A stretch of 64,000 nucleotides of DNA from Deinococcus aetherius (lineage in GTDB: Bacteria; Deinococcota; Deinococci; Deinococcales; Deinococcaceae): contig NZ_AP026562.1 of assembly GCF_025997855.1 (NCBI RefSeq), positions 367,001 to 431,000 on the forward strand. Direction: 5' to 3'. The notes below the pieces were generated by a model. That model was not told where the DNA came from, did not search any database, and worked only from the letters and a program-made list of their open reading frames with translations. A program made the translations under genes and the position numbers. Within the stretch, counting starts at the first letter, position 1; each line of letters begins with the position of its first letter. This document shows positions 24,438 through 33,474 of this stretch, piece by piece.

Positions 24438-26820
24438 GTTCCGGAACCGACGTCAGGTGCGGTTCGACCTCGGCCGCCGGCAGCGGGCGGCCGAGCAAAA
24501 AGCCCTGGGCGCGCCCACACCCCAGCGCCGCCGCTGCCTCGAGTTGCGCCGGAGTCTCCACCCCCTCGGCCACCACCTCCAATCCCAGCCCCCGTCCCAG
24601 GGCCACCACCGCCTGCGCCACCCGGTCTGCCTGTCCGGCCCGGCCCAGCCCGCTGATCAGGGCGCGGTCCACCTTGAGCACGTCGAGGGGCAGGTGCGCG
24701 AGGTGGCTCAGCGAGGAGTGGCCCTGGCCGAAGTCGTCGAGGGCCACGCGCACCCCCAGCCGCCGCAACGCGCGCAGCACCGTGACGGTGCGCTCCACCT
24801 CGCGCATCGCCAGCCGCTCGGTCACTTCCAGCTCCAGCCAGGTCGCGGCCAGCCCGTGGCGGCGCAGGGTGGCTTCCACCTGGGGGACAAACTCCTCGCG
24901 GGCGAGTTGGGCGGGGGACACGTTGACCGCGACGCGTACGGGGGCCAACCCCAGGCGCTGCCACGCCGCGTTCTGGCGGCACGCCTCGTCGAGCACCCAG
25001 GCCCCGATCTCGGCGATCAGGCCGGTGTCCTCGGCCACGGGGATAAAGCGGCCGGGCGCGACTGAGCCCAGTTCGGGGTGAGTCCAGCGCAGCAGCGCCT
25101 CCAGCGCGAGCACCTGGCGGCCAAGCAGGTCGAACTGTGGCTGATAGTGGAGTTCGAACTCGCCGCGCCCAACCGCGCCGCGCAGCAGGGTCTCGATCCC
25201 CGCCGCCGCGTCCAGATCCGGCGTGTAGGCTCGCCAGGCGTTCTTGCCGTGCGCCTTGGCATGGTACATGGCGGTATCGGCATGGCGCAGCAGCACGTCG
25301 GCTTCACGGGCGTCTGCCGGGTACACGCTCAGCCCCACCGATCCCGTCACGCTGGCCTGGCGCCCACCCAACGCGTAGGGCCGGGCGAGTTCCTCGAGGA
25401 CGGCCTGGGCTACTCGCTCGGCCTCCCGGCCGACCACCCCGGGCAGCAGCGTGGTGAACTCGTCGCCGCTCAGCCGCGCGACCAGGCCCGGCTGGGGGAC
25501 GGCCCCGCGCAGCCGCACGGCCACCTCGCGCAGCAGGGCGTCGCCCGCCGCGTGCCCGAGAGTGTCGTTCACCGCCTTGAAGCCGTCGAGGTCCACGAAC
25601 AGCACGGTGAGTTCCTCACCGGTCACGCTGGCCTGGCTCACCGCCGCCTCCAGATGGGCCGTGAAGGCGGCGCGGTTGGGCAGCCCGGTGAGGGCGTCGT
25701 GCTGCGCCTGATGGGCGAGTGCGGTGAGGAGTTCGCTCTTGCGGTGGTCTGCCTCCTCCAGGGCCAGGGTCCGCTGCCGCAGTGCCGAGCCGATCTGCAC
25801 GTTCTCGTGGATCACCAGGCCCTGCCGCGCCAACATCAGCAGGGTCGCCGCAAAGCACGCGGCCGCAATCCAGGCGCGTATTCGGGTGTCCCCTGAAAAG
25901 TAGGCGAAGAGCAGCAGGTACAGCGCGATCAGCGCGCCGTACGGCAGGACTGAGTTCAGGAGGGCCCCGTTCTCGAGGAGGAGGTCCGTGCGCCGGGCCG
26001 CGTCCTGCCGCTGTCGCAGGGCGGCCAGCACGAAGCACAGCTCGGCGAGCACCCACCCGCTGACCGAGAGCAGTTTGTGCGTTTGGAGGGCGGGCAGTTG
26101 CCCCAGCGGCGTCTCGAACACGAGCACCGAGAGGCCGAACAGGAAATCGGCGAGCAGGAGCCAGCGGGCGGGACGCACGTTGCGGGGGGTGGCGGGGGCA
26201 AGCAGGACCAGCGCGCCCAGCAGCACGAACAGGAGGCCGCCGCTGATCTGAATGAGCTTGTCCAGGTCCAGCGTGAGCATAGGCACGCCCCAGTGCGCGG
26301 CAGCCTCCTGCGGCCAGCGCACCAGCCCCACCCACCCGGCCAGGCCCCCCGCCAGGGCCAGGGTGAGCACGTCGATGGCGAGCTTAAGTCGGTCGCGGGC
26401 CAGGGCGGGCGCGCTGGGCAGCAGCAGCAGCCCGACCAGCATCGGGGGGGGAATCAGGGCGAACAGCAGGTCCGCGACCGGGCCGTCCTCCCGCACGGGG
26501 CCACCCAGGTGCACGTGCAGGCTCTCCGCCGTGAAGGCGGCCACCAGCGTGAGGTGGGCCGCGAGCATAAAGGTCCAGGCCCACCGGGTCCGGCCCTCGG
26601 CGCCCCGCCGGGCGATCCAGGCAGCCAGGGTTCCCAGCAGGCCGAGCGGCAGCATGAAATCCTGGTCGAAGCGGTACGCCGCCTCCGGGCCGGGTAGCCA
26701 GAGCGTGAAGAGCACCGTGCACAGCAGGAAATACACCAGCAGCAGGGCAGCCACCCCGGCGAGCAGGTGGGAGAGGAACCTGGGTGAGGAGGGGGGGGGA
26801 TGGGGCGTCGGGGACCTCAT
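24430..26820 (-). CDS. Membrane GGDEF-EAL cyclic di-GMP protein
   Basis: The 796-residue protein starts with about nine hydrophobic helices (residues about 20-330; GVAALLLVYFLLCTVLFTLW, GLLLLPSAPAL), a MASE-like sensor. A GGDEF domain follows (residues about 370-530; FVDLDGFKAVNDTLGH, LSGDEFTTLLPG), with Ser in place of the first Gly of the signature. An EAL domain comes last (about 545-790; LEALLRWTHPELG, LEVTERLAM, LDDFGQGHSSLS, LKVDRALISGLG). It likely makes or degrades cyclic di-GMP. SGDEF variants can be active, and the EAL side looks intact. The gene is convergent with the GNAT gene. Confidence 0.9.
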   Translation of the reverse strand: MRSPTPHPPPSSPRFLSHLLAGVAALLLVYFLLCTVLFTLWLPGPEAAYRFDQDFMLPLGLLGTLAAWIARRGAEGRTRWAWTFMLAAHLTLVAAFTAESLHVHLGGPVREDGPVADLLFALIPPPMLVGLLLLPSAPALARDRLKLAIDVLTLALAGGLAGWVGLVRWPQEAAAHWGVPMLTLDLDKLIQISGGLLFVLLGALVLLAPATPRNVRPARWLLLADFLFGLSVLVFETPLGQLPALQTHKLLSVSGWVLAELCFVLAALRQRQDAARRTDLLLENGALLNSVLPYGALIALYLLLFAYFSGDTRIRAWIAAACFAATLLMLARQGLVIHENVQIGSALRQRTLALEEADHRKSELLTALAHQAQHDALTGLPNRAAFTAHLEAAVSQASVTGEELTVLFVDLDGFKAVNDTLGHAAGDALLREVAVRLRGAVPQPGLVARLSGDEFTTLLPGVVGREAERVAQAVLEELARPYALGGRQASVTGSVGLSVYPADAREADVLLRHADTAMYHAKAHGKNAWRAYTPDLDAAAGIETLLRGAVGRGEFELHYQPQFDLLGRQVLALEALLRWTHPELGSVAPGRFIPVAEDTGLIAEIGAWVLDEACRQNAAWQRLGLAPVRVAVNVSPAQLAREEFVPQVEATLRRHGLAATWLELEVTERLAMREVERTVTVLRALRRLGVRVALDDFGQGHSSLSHLAHLPLDVLKVDRALISGLGRAGQADRVAQAVVALGRGLGLEVVAEGVETPAQLEAAAALGCGRAQGFLLGRPLPAAEVEPHLTSVPELT

Positions 26821-27222
26821 GGGCGGCGCGCCCTGAGGCGCTGGGGCGAGCGTAACGCCTCCCGCCTCACAGCACTCCTACTGGGGGCCGGGTGAACCCC
26901 AACGTCCCGGGAGAAGCCGGCCAGCCGGGCCGGGTGTGCGGTTTGGACGGTCGGGGGGCGCCCGGCGTGGGGGGACGTGGCCGGGGAACAGGCCGGTGGC
27001 CAGGTTCTTCCCCCGCGGCCCTGAACTCCGGTGGCGGATGGGGTGGCCAGCGGACGGGCCTGGTGCGCCGTGAGAGAACCGGGCGGCCGACGTTCGCCCA
27101 CCACGCGCCTTCACGGGCGTCCACCCTCTCGGGAAAGTCCTCTTCGGTTCCCATCTTCCGGGTGTGGAGAATACCTGGCGGCAGCTCACGGCCACCTGCG
27201 TCTCTGGATTCAAGCACCCCGC
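26821..27222. other. Intergenic region before a Pol IV remnant
   Basis: No gene was recognised in these 402 bases. The reading frame that leads into the Pol IV fragment is open from about 27031, but its first 60 residues show no Pol IV similarity. Confidence 0.45.
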
Positions 27223-27318
27223 AGCGCCGAGGTGCTAACGCCGCGACGCCTCAACGAACACGAGGGTCGCTGCCTGGGCGTGAGCGTGGTCGACTTGAGC
27301 CCGCGGGCCGGGACCTGA
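27223..27318 (+). pseudogene. DNA polymerase IV C-terminal remnant
   Basis: The last 31 codons read SAEVLTPRRLNEHEG, then LGVSVVDLSPRAGT and a stop. The intact dinB at 22.35 kb ends AAEVLTPELLAGHRV, then LGVSVVNLSPRQGA. About two thirds of residues match, and similarity continues past the stop (GAACAGGAAAGCGGTTCG). The polymerase core is absent. It has the same orientation as the N-terminal remnant at 10.8 kb. Confidence 0.75.
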
Positions 27319-27587
27319 AGACGTCTCGACGATCCCAAGCCGTGAAGGTCGATGAACCTGAACAGGAAAGCGGTTCGCAAAACATAAAGTGCGGCATGGA
27401 TTGCGGAAGGCCGGCGAGCGTGGGGAACCGGGTTTCGACCGGGAGGAAGCATCCCTTCTAGGCCAGCGGAAGCCGCCATCCGGCGCCCTCCACTCCATTC
27501 CTTCACGGGTCATCGGATCAAGACGACGTTGGCGGCCTTCCTCCGCTCCTCCGGCGCCGGGGAGAGCGATGCGTTTACCGTCCACGT

Positions 27588-27785
<198 letters not shown>

Positions 27786-28185
27786 TAAGCTGTGCAACCT
27801 GCTGTTCGCCTACGAACTCGACCGACGGCTGAGGACAGCGGGACGCGGGGGTATCACTGTGAACGCCTTTGATCCTGGGGCGGTGCCGGGCACCGGTCTC
27901 ACGCGCGAGTATCCACCGCTGCTGAGGCTCGTGCTCACCTGGCCGCCGCTGCTCCGGCGGCTGGGTGTGCGCGTCGAAAACGGCGTCACCTCGGGAGCGG
28001 ACATGGCCCGCCTGATCCTCGCTCCCGAATTGGAGGGGGTCTCAGGCCAGTATTTCCAGGGAATACAGCAGGTCCGGTCGTCGAGGGCCTCGTACGAGGC
28101 TTCCAAGGCCCTCGACCTGTGGCAGACCAGCATGGAGCTGGTCGGACTTGACCCGCGGCCGTCGATGCTGGTGGCCTCCTCCTGA
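27786..28185 (+). pseudogene. SDR dehydrogenase, 3' half cut by the IS6 remnant
   Basis: Immediately after the IS6 end the frame reads TKLCNLLFAYELDRRLRTAG, then GITVNAFDPGAVPGTGL and on to the stop at 28185. This is the C-terminal half of a retinol-dehydrogenase-like short-chain dehydrogenase, beginning at the Lys of the YxxxK motif. The Rossmann fold and catalytic Tyr are missing, so the insertion deleted the 5' half. A GTG at 27859 could give a 108-residue fragment, presumably non-functional. Confidence 0.85.
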
Positions 28186-28233
28186 CCGTCAAGGTCGCTG
28201 AGTTCGTCGTTTGCCGCTTTCAACGCTGTGCAG

Positions 28234-28270
28234 GACGCTCTTTTCCCTTACTGACGCTCTTTTCCCTTAC
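28234..28270. repeat. Tandem duplication of an 18-19-bp unit
   Basis: GACGCTCTTTTCCCTTAC occurs twice with a period of 19 bp, between the SDR remnant and the sulfatase stop. It is pyrimidine-rich on the plus strand. Function unknown; it may be simple slippage. Confidence 0.7.
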
Positions 28271-28334
28271 CAAGGTGGATGGATCTTGTCGTCTCCCCCA
28301 CGAGTCCGCAAGGCGGTGACGCGTGCGGCGAAGA

Positions 28335-29840
28335 TCAGGCGTTTTGCCGCTCCCGCAGGGTCTCTGGCCATAACGCGAACTGCCAGCCGCGTCCTTCTGG
28401 GTCCCGGTCGTCCTCGTTGCCCCGCGCGAGCGTACGGGGGTAGCGCCTCCAGTCCCCGCCCATCACGGCGGCTTCATGACCGTCCCGGGCCAGGCGTGAG
28501 AGGACGTGTTCCTTCAGGTCCCGCCCAACCTGCGCGAACTCCGGCCTTCCGGCGAGGTTCTCCGTTTCGCTCAGGGTACTGCTGTGATTGAGCAGGATTT
28601 CGAGGTCGTCCGCGGCGCTGTAAATGTACTTGTGCCGCTCGTTCATGGACAGGTACAGGCCCAACGGCCCGTGCTGGAACTGGCCAGTCAGCACCTCGCG
28701 CACGCGGCCCACCTCGCCGTGCAGCAGGGGCAGCAGGTTCACGCCGTCGGGCGAGAGCGGGGCGGAGTCCACTCCGGCCGCGCTCAGGAGCGTGGGGGGA
28801 AGGTCGGCCAGGCCCACCAGGGCGTGCGTCTCGGTGCCCGCCGGAAGCTGGCCGGGCCAGCGCACGACCAGGGGAATGCGCGCCGCTGCGTCGTGGAAGC
28901 CGCGCTTGCCGTATGCGCCGTGGTCGCCGAGGTATTCCCCGTGGTCGGCCATGAACACCACCAGGGTGTCCTCGGCGAGGCCGAGTTCGTCGAGGGTGCG
29001 AAGAATCTCGCCCACCCAGGCGTCGATAAAGGAGACGCAGGCGGCGTAGTACGCCCGGATGGTCCGTACGTGTTGCAGGTCGAAGTCGGGCCGGGTCCAC
29101 TTGAAGCGGTGCTGACGTTTGATGAAGATGGTGTCCCAGGCGCGCTCGCGCTCATGCTGCACGGGGTCGGGCATGTCGAGCGGCGAGTACAGCCGGGACC
29201 ACGGGGCGGGCGGATCGAAGGGCGGGTGCGGCTTGATGAAGGAGGTGAAGCACACGAACGGCTCGTCGCTTCCGGCCCGCTCGCGCAGGAATTCCACCGT
29301 CTTGCGGCCCGTCCAGGCGGTCGTGTGCAGGTGCTCGGGGAGTTGCGAGGGCTGCGGCACGTAATACAGCTCATGCCGCAGGCCGTGGGGTTCCTCCACG
29401 TGCCCGAAGCCCGCCGCGAACAGGTCCTGGAGAAACTCGTCCTCCTCGACGCTCCCCGGAATCTCCTCCGACAGCCACAGGCGCCGGAAGCCGTGCCCCT
29501 CGCGCACGGGCTCGAAGTGCATCTTGCCGATGGCCTGGGTGAAGTACCCGGCGTCCGCGAGCAGGCGCGGGAAGGTCGGGACGCCCGGGCGCAGGGGCGT
29601 GTAGTTGTCGAAGACCCCATTGCGGTGCGGGAGCTGCCCGGTCAGGAACACCGCGCGGGCGGGCACGCACACGGGCGACTCGGTGTACGCCTTGCGGAGC
29701 GACACGCCCTCGCGCACCAGCCGGTCGAGGTGCGGCGTCTGGAGGACCGGGTGGCCGTGCGCCCCGATCATGTCGTGGCGCATCTGGTCCGCCATCAGGA
29801 TCAGGATGTTGGGGCGTTTCAGGGGAGTTCCGCCGCTCAC
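28335..29840 (-). CDS. Sulfatase (type I, formylglycine)
   Basis: The 501-residue alkaline-phosphatase-fold sulfatase has the metal/substrate start RPNILILMADQMRHDMIGAH and the signature ESPVCVPARAVFLTGQ, in which Cys58 of CxPxR would be converted to formylglycine. Later blocks are AIGKMHFEP, FIKPHPPFDPP, VFMADHGEYLGDHGAYGKRG and an arginine-rich C-terminus. There is no signal peptide, so it should act in the cytoplasm on an imported sulfate ester. The start GTG 29840 overlaps the stop of the permease gene (GTGA). It is last in a four-gene sugar-uptake operon. An activating formylglycine-generating enzyme is not in the window. Confidence 0.9.
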   Translation of the reverse strand: MSGGTPLKRPNILILMADQMRHDMIGAHGHPVLQTPHLDRLVREGVSLRKAYTESPVCVPARAVFLTGQLPHRNGVFDNYTPLRPGVPTFPRLLADAGYFTQAIGKMHFEPVREGHGFRRLWLSEEIPGSVEEDEFLQDLFAAGFGHVEEPHGLRHELYYVPQPSQLPEHLHTTAWTGRKTVEFLRERAGSDEPFVCFTSFIKPHPPFDPPAPWSRLYSPLDMPDPVQHERERAWDTIFIKRQHRFKWTRPDFDLQHVRTIRAYYAACVSFIDAWVGEILRTLDELGLAEDTLVVFMADHGEYLGDHGAYGKRGFHDAAARIPLVVRWPGQLPAGTETHALVGLADLPPTLLSAAGVDSAPLSPDGVNLLPLLHGEVGRVREVLTGQFQHGPLGLYLSMNERHKYIYSAADDLEILLNHSSTLSETENLAGRPEFAQVGRDLKEHVLSRLARDGHEAAVMGGDWRRYPRTLARGNEDDRDPEGRGWQFALWPETLRERQNA

Positions 29841-30709
29841 GACTTCACCGCCCCCGCCACACCCTCGACGAAGGCGCGCTGGAACAGCACGAACACCAGG
29901 ATCACCGGGAGCAGGCAGAGGGTGGCCGCCGCCGCGAGCGCCGTCCAGTCCACCGGGTTCTCGCCGAAGAACGAGTAGATGCCCACGCCCAGGGTCCGCA
30001 GTTCCGGCCGGGTGAAGGTCAGCACGAGCGGCAGCAGGAAGGCGTTCCAACTGGAGATGAACTCCAGGATGGCGACGGTGGCGATGATGGGCCGCGCCAG
30101 GGGCAGCATGACGTACAGGAACATCTGGAAGATGTTGGTGCCGTCCACCAGTGCGGCCTCCTCCAGCTCGCGCGGCAGGCTGGCGAAGTACGCGGTGAAC
30201 ATGAACACGTACAGGACGAAGCCGGTGCCCGTGAGGGCGAGCGTCACCCCGCCCAGGGTGTTGTTCAGCCCCAGCCGGCCCACCAGGTCGTAGATCGGGA
30301 TGACGGTGTACCCCTGCGGCAGGAAGAGCGTCGCGCCGAGCAGGGCCAGCAGCGGCAGGCGCCCGGGGAAGGTGCGGCGCCCCAGCGCGAAGCCCGCCAG
30401 CGCCGTCACCAGCGTGACGATCACGACCGTGGACAGCGAGACCACCAGCGAGTTCAGGAAGTAGCGCGAGAAGTTGCCGAGTTCCCAGGCGCGCTGGAGG
30501 TTCTCCAGGGTGGGCGTGGCCGAGAAGAGCGCGAGCGGGGCGCGCTGCGCTTCCACGGCGGGCCGGAAGGTGGAGGCCAGCATCCACACGAAGGGCGAGA
30601 CCCACAGCAGCAGCACTGCGATGAAGGAGACGTGCAGCAGGAGTCGCCAGGGGTTGAAGGGGCGGGGCACACGGCCCACCCGGCGCGGAATGGTCGCGGT
30701 CGTGGTCAT
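29837..30709 (-). CDS. Carbohydrate ABC transporter permease (MalG type)
   Basis: The 290-residue inner-membrane protein has about six transmembrane helices (LLLHVSFIAVLLLWVSPFVW, LLALLGATLFLPQGYTVIPI) and the EAA loop PRELEEAALVDGTNIFQMFL typical of MalG/CUT1 permeases. It forms the import channel with the partner permease upstream. ATG 30709 overlaps the partner's TGA (ATGA), and its own stop overlaps the sulfatase GTG. No ATPase gene is in the operon, as often seen when a shared MsmX-like ATPase is used. Confidence 0.93.
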   Translation of the reverse strand: MTTTATIPRRVGRVPRPFNPWRLLLHVSFIAVLLLWVSPFVWMLASTFRPAVEAQRAPLALFSATPTLENLQRAWELGNFSRYFLNSLVVSLSTVVIVTLVTALAGFALGRRTFPGRLPLLALLGATLFLPQGYTVIPIYDLVGRLGLNNTLGGVTLALTGTGFVLYVFMFTAYFASLPRELEEAALVDGTNIFQMFLYVMLPLARPIIATVAILEFISSWNAFLLPLVLTFTRPELRTLGVGIYSFFGENPVDWTALAAAATLCLLPVILVFVLFQRAFVEGVAGAVKS

Positions 30710-31671
30710 AACACCCTCTCCCGGCGGCGCGCGGCCCGGGTGGCGAGCGCCTGCACGGCGATGATCGCCAGGTTGGTCACGCCGAAGATCACCCCGGCGG
30801 CGGAGGCGTACCCGAAGCGCGGCACCCCGAGTTCGGCGCTGAAGGCGAGGCGGTAGATGTAAGTACTCACCACGTCGGTGGAGTACAGCGGCCCGCCCGC
30901 CGTCATCACCCGCACGAGGTCGAAGACGTTCAGGCTTTGCAACAGGGCCAGCACCAGGATCGTGAGCGCGACCGGGCGCAGCAGCGGCAGGGTCACGAAG
31001 CGCAGAATCTGCGTGCCCGTCGCCCCGTCGAGCCGCGCGGCCTCGTACAGCTCGGCGGGGACGCTCTGCAACCCGGCCAGCCAGTAGATCATCTTGATCC
31101 CGAAGGTCTTCCAGATGCCGATGGCGATCAGGGTGGGCAGCGCGAGCGACACCGTGCCCAGGAAGTTGACCGGCCGGTCCACCAGCCCGCTCCCCAGCAG
31201 GGCGGTATTCACCGCGCCGCCGATGGGGGAGAGCATCACCGCGAGGACCACCCCGACGACAGCGGTGGTCGTCACGACGGGCAGGAAGAAGAGGGTGCGG
31301 TAGACGGTGCGTCCGCGCAGGGTGGGGTCGTTCAGCGCGACGGCCACCAGCAGGGCCAGCGGCACCTGGAGGATCACGACGCCCAGGGTGTACTTCCAGG
31401 TGTTGCCGAAGGCCTTCCAGAAGAGGCCGTCCCCGGTCACCTCGCGGTAGTTCCCCATGCCCACGAACTGCTGGGGCCAGCCGAGGCCGTCCCAGTTGAA
31501 GAGAGAGAAGTACAGGCTCGCCAGGGTGGGCCACAGCACGAAGCCCAGGTACAGCAGCACCATCGGCGCCAGGAAGAGGTAGCACCACCCCACGCCGCGC
31601 GGGTCGAGGAAGGGCCGCTTCCGGCGCGCGGGGCCAGGACGCGCCGCGCGGTCGAGGGAGGCGTTCGTCAT
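30706..31671 (-). CDS. Carbohydrate ABC transporter permease (MalF type)
   Basis: The 321-residue protein has six or more transmembrane segments (WCYLFLAPMVLLYLGFVLWP; LFFLPVVTTTAVVGVVLAVM) and the EAA loop PAELYEAARLDGATGTQILR. It pairs with the MalG-type permease encoded immediately downstream with a 4-bp overlap. The substrate-binding protein gene ends 10 bp upstream. The order binding protein, MalF, MalG, sulfatase fits uptake of a sulfated sugar. Confidence 0.93.
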   Translation of the reverse strand: MTNASLDRAARPGPARRKRPFLDPRGVGWCYLFLAPMVLLYLGFVLWPTLASLYFSLFNWDGLGWPQQFVGMGNYREVTGDGLFWKAFGNTWKYTLGVVILQVPLALLVAVALNDPTLRGRTVYRTLFFLPVVTTTAVVGVVLAVMLSPIGGAVNTALLGSGLVDRPVNFLGTVSLALPTLIAIGIWKTFGIKMIYWLAGLQSVPAELYEAARLDGATGTQILRFVTLPLLRPVALTILVLALLQSLNVFDLVRVMTAGGPLYSTDVVSTYIYRLAFSAELGVPRFGYASAAGVIFGVTNLAIIAVQALATRAARRRERVL

Positions 31672-31681
31672 GGCCCGCGCC

Positions 31682-33130
31682 TCACTTGCAGGCGGGCAGG
31701 CCGCGGTAGTCGGCGAGGGTGAAGTTCTTGCGGGCGTTGTAGTTCGGGAAGATCAGCAGCTCGCGGCAGACCTTGGCCCCGTCCGCCCGGGCGGTGGCGA
31801 TGGCCTTGTCCAGGGCCGCGTTGTACGCCGCGTCGTAGCGCGCCGCGAGGTCCGCGTAGTTGCCCTGCCCCTGGATCGCGGCCTTCTGGATGTCGATCAG
31901 GCTGGGCTGCGGCGCGACGAAGGCGGCCTGCACGGCGGACCAGTCTGGGCTCCGCAGCAGCGGGTCGGGGCGCAGCACCCCTTCAACGTCGAACACCGCG
32001 TTGAGGGGGGCCGCGACCGGGTTGGCGGCGTTGATCTGCCGCTGCGAGAGCCGCACGGCCGGGATGAAGCCCCCAAGCTGCCCCTGGTTGGCCCGTAGGA
32101 CCTTCTGCGCCACGTCCGCGTTGTACAGGTAGTCGAGGAGTTTCCAAGCCTCGTTAGGGTATTTCGTCTTGGCGGTGATCCCCAGGAAGCCCAGGGCCGG
32201 TTCGTACGGCAGCCTGGTGGTCGCGGCGGCCGTCGAACTGGGCACCGGCGCCAGGCCGAAGTCGTTCAGGCCGAGCTTGAAGTCGTTCACGAGGGCGGCC
32301 ACCTGGGCGGGCTTGGCGAGCATCATGGCGATCTGGCCGCGCCCAAAGCCTGCGGGCAGGTCGTAGTTCGCCTCCCAACCGGGCACGATAGACCTGTCCG
32401 TCAGGTTCATCTGGCGCAGCACGTCGACGGCGGCGGCCATCGCGGGGTGCTCGGCGTTGTAGCGGCCCGCCGTGTAGTCGAGCGCGCCCGTGTGGTCGCC
32501 GACGAAGCCGCCGCGGGCCGCCAGGAAGGTCACGCGGGGGTCGCCCGTCTCCAGGCCCAGGCCGTAGTACCGCCCCTTGCCGGTGTCGGTGAGCTTCTTC
32601 GCGTAGCTGCGCAGCTCGGCCCAGGAGCGCGGCGGGCGGGTGAGCCCGGCCTCCTGGAACATCTTCTTGTTGTACACGAGGACGGCCAGGCCGCTCGTGC
32701 CGGGACGCTGCATGGGGAGCGAGTAGCGCTTGCCGTTCACCGTCGTGAGGCTGTTCTCGACCGCTCCCTTGGGGTAGCGCGTGATCACCCCAGCGGTCAC
32801 GTACCGGTCGATGGGCAGCAGCCAGCCCTGATCGACCCACTTGGCGAGCGGGAGCGCGAGGTTGAAGAAGTTCCCCTGCGCGCGCAGCACGTCAGGCTGG
32901 TTGCCGCTGCGGAAGGCGAGCTGCACTGCGTTGAGGTACTGGGGCGTGCCGATGGTCTGCACCCTCACGTCGATGTTCGGGTTCGCCTTCTCGAAGTCCC
33001 GCATCAGCGTCTCGAAAAAGGCTTGCTCGGCGCTCGTCCCGTTCGTCCAGAAGTTTAGGGTGACCTTTTGCGCCAGGGCGGGCGAACCCGCCAGGGCAGC
33101 GAGGGCGAGCGTCAGGATGGGTCGTCTCAT
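31682..33130 (-). CDS. Carbohydrate ABC transporter substrate-binding protein
   Basis: The 482-residue family 1 solute-binding protein has signal peptide RRPILTLALAALAGSPALAQ, first strand VTLNFWTNGTSAEQAFFETL, and the hinge and sugar-pocket block AVLVYNKKMFQEAGLTRPPR. It would bind a sugar in the periplasm or at the surface and deliver it to the two permeases downstream. ATG 33130 has GGAGG five bases upstream and fits the signal peptide. It is the first gene of the operon, so the promoter should lie in the 340 bp up to the LacI gene. The ligand is unknown; the sulfatase suggests a sulfated glycan piece. Confidence 0.92.
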   Translation of the reverse strand: MRRPILTLALAALAGSPALAQKVTLNFWTNGTSAEQAFFETLMRDFEKANPNIDVRVQTIGTPQYLNAVQLAFRSGNQPDVLRAQGNFFNLALPLAKWVDQGWLLPIDRYVTAGVITRYPKGAVENSLTTVNGKRYSLPMQRPGTSGLAVLVYNKKMFQEAGLTRPPRSWAELRSYAKKLTDTGKGRYYGLGLETGDPRVTFLAARGGFVGDHTGALDYTAGRYNAEHPAMAAAVDVLRQMNLTDRSIVPGWEANYDLPAGFGRGQIAMMLAKPAQVAALVNDFKLGLNDFGLAPVPSSTAAATTRLPYEPALGFLGITAKTKYPNEAWKLLDYLYNADVAQKVLRANQGQLGGFIPAVRLSQRQINAANPVAAPLNAVFDVEGVLRPDPLLRSPDWSAVQAAFVAPQPSLIDIQKAAIQGQGNYADLAARYDAAYNAALDKAIATARADGAKVCRELLIFPNYNARKNFTLADYRGLPACK

Positions 33131-33474
33131 AGGAACCTCCGGGGGGCGCCGCCCGGCGCGTTCCACATCTGTCCGGGCGAATGGAGTCGGGGAAGCGGCC
33201 GAACGCCGGGCCATTGAGCATCTGCAGGTGCCGGAAAGTTGGGGACCCACCAGGAAGGCGGGCGTGCCGGGTGACGGCCCGCTGGAACAGTCGGGGAACC
33301 CGAAGCTGTCCTCCTGGAACTCCCGGTGATCACGACTCTGCCTGCTCTGGGAAACGGGCTCCTGACCACGAGACTCCTTGGGTGAAGGGGTTGAGGGCGA
33401 ACGGCACGGCGATGTCAGTCTGAATTGGATCGTTAAAACTTTTGACGAGCGGGAGGTGGCCAGCAGAAGGAGAA
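33131..33474. other. Promoter region of the sugar-uptake operon
   Basis: No gene was recognised in these 344 bases. GGAGG next to 33130 is the binding-protein ribosome-binding site. The inverted repeat at 33430-33448 is a candidate operator. Confidence 0.5.
33430..33448. promoter_or_regulatory. Candidate LacI-family operator
   Basis: TCGTTAAAACTTTTGACGA is a near-perfect 9-bp inverted repeat around one central base (one mismatch). It is preceded by TTGGATCGTT, which recurs at 34526-34535 before the LacI gene. It lies between the LacI stop and the start of the sugar operon. Confidence 0.45.

Noticed and set aside
28234..28270. Possible start of a CRISPR array (tandem 18-bp repeat).
   Set aside because: Only two copies exist with no unique spacers and no cas genes nearby.
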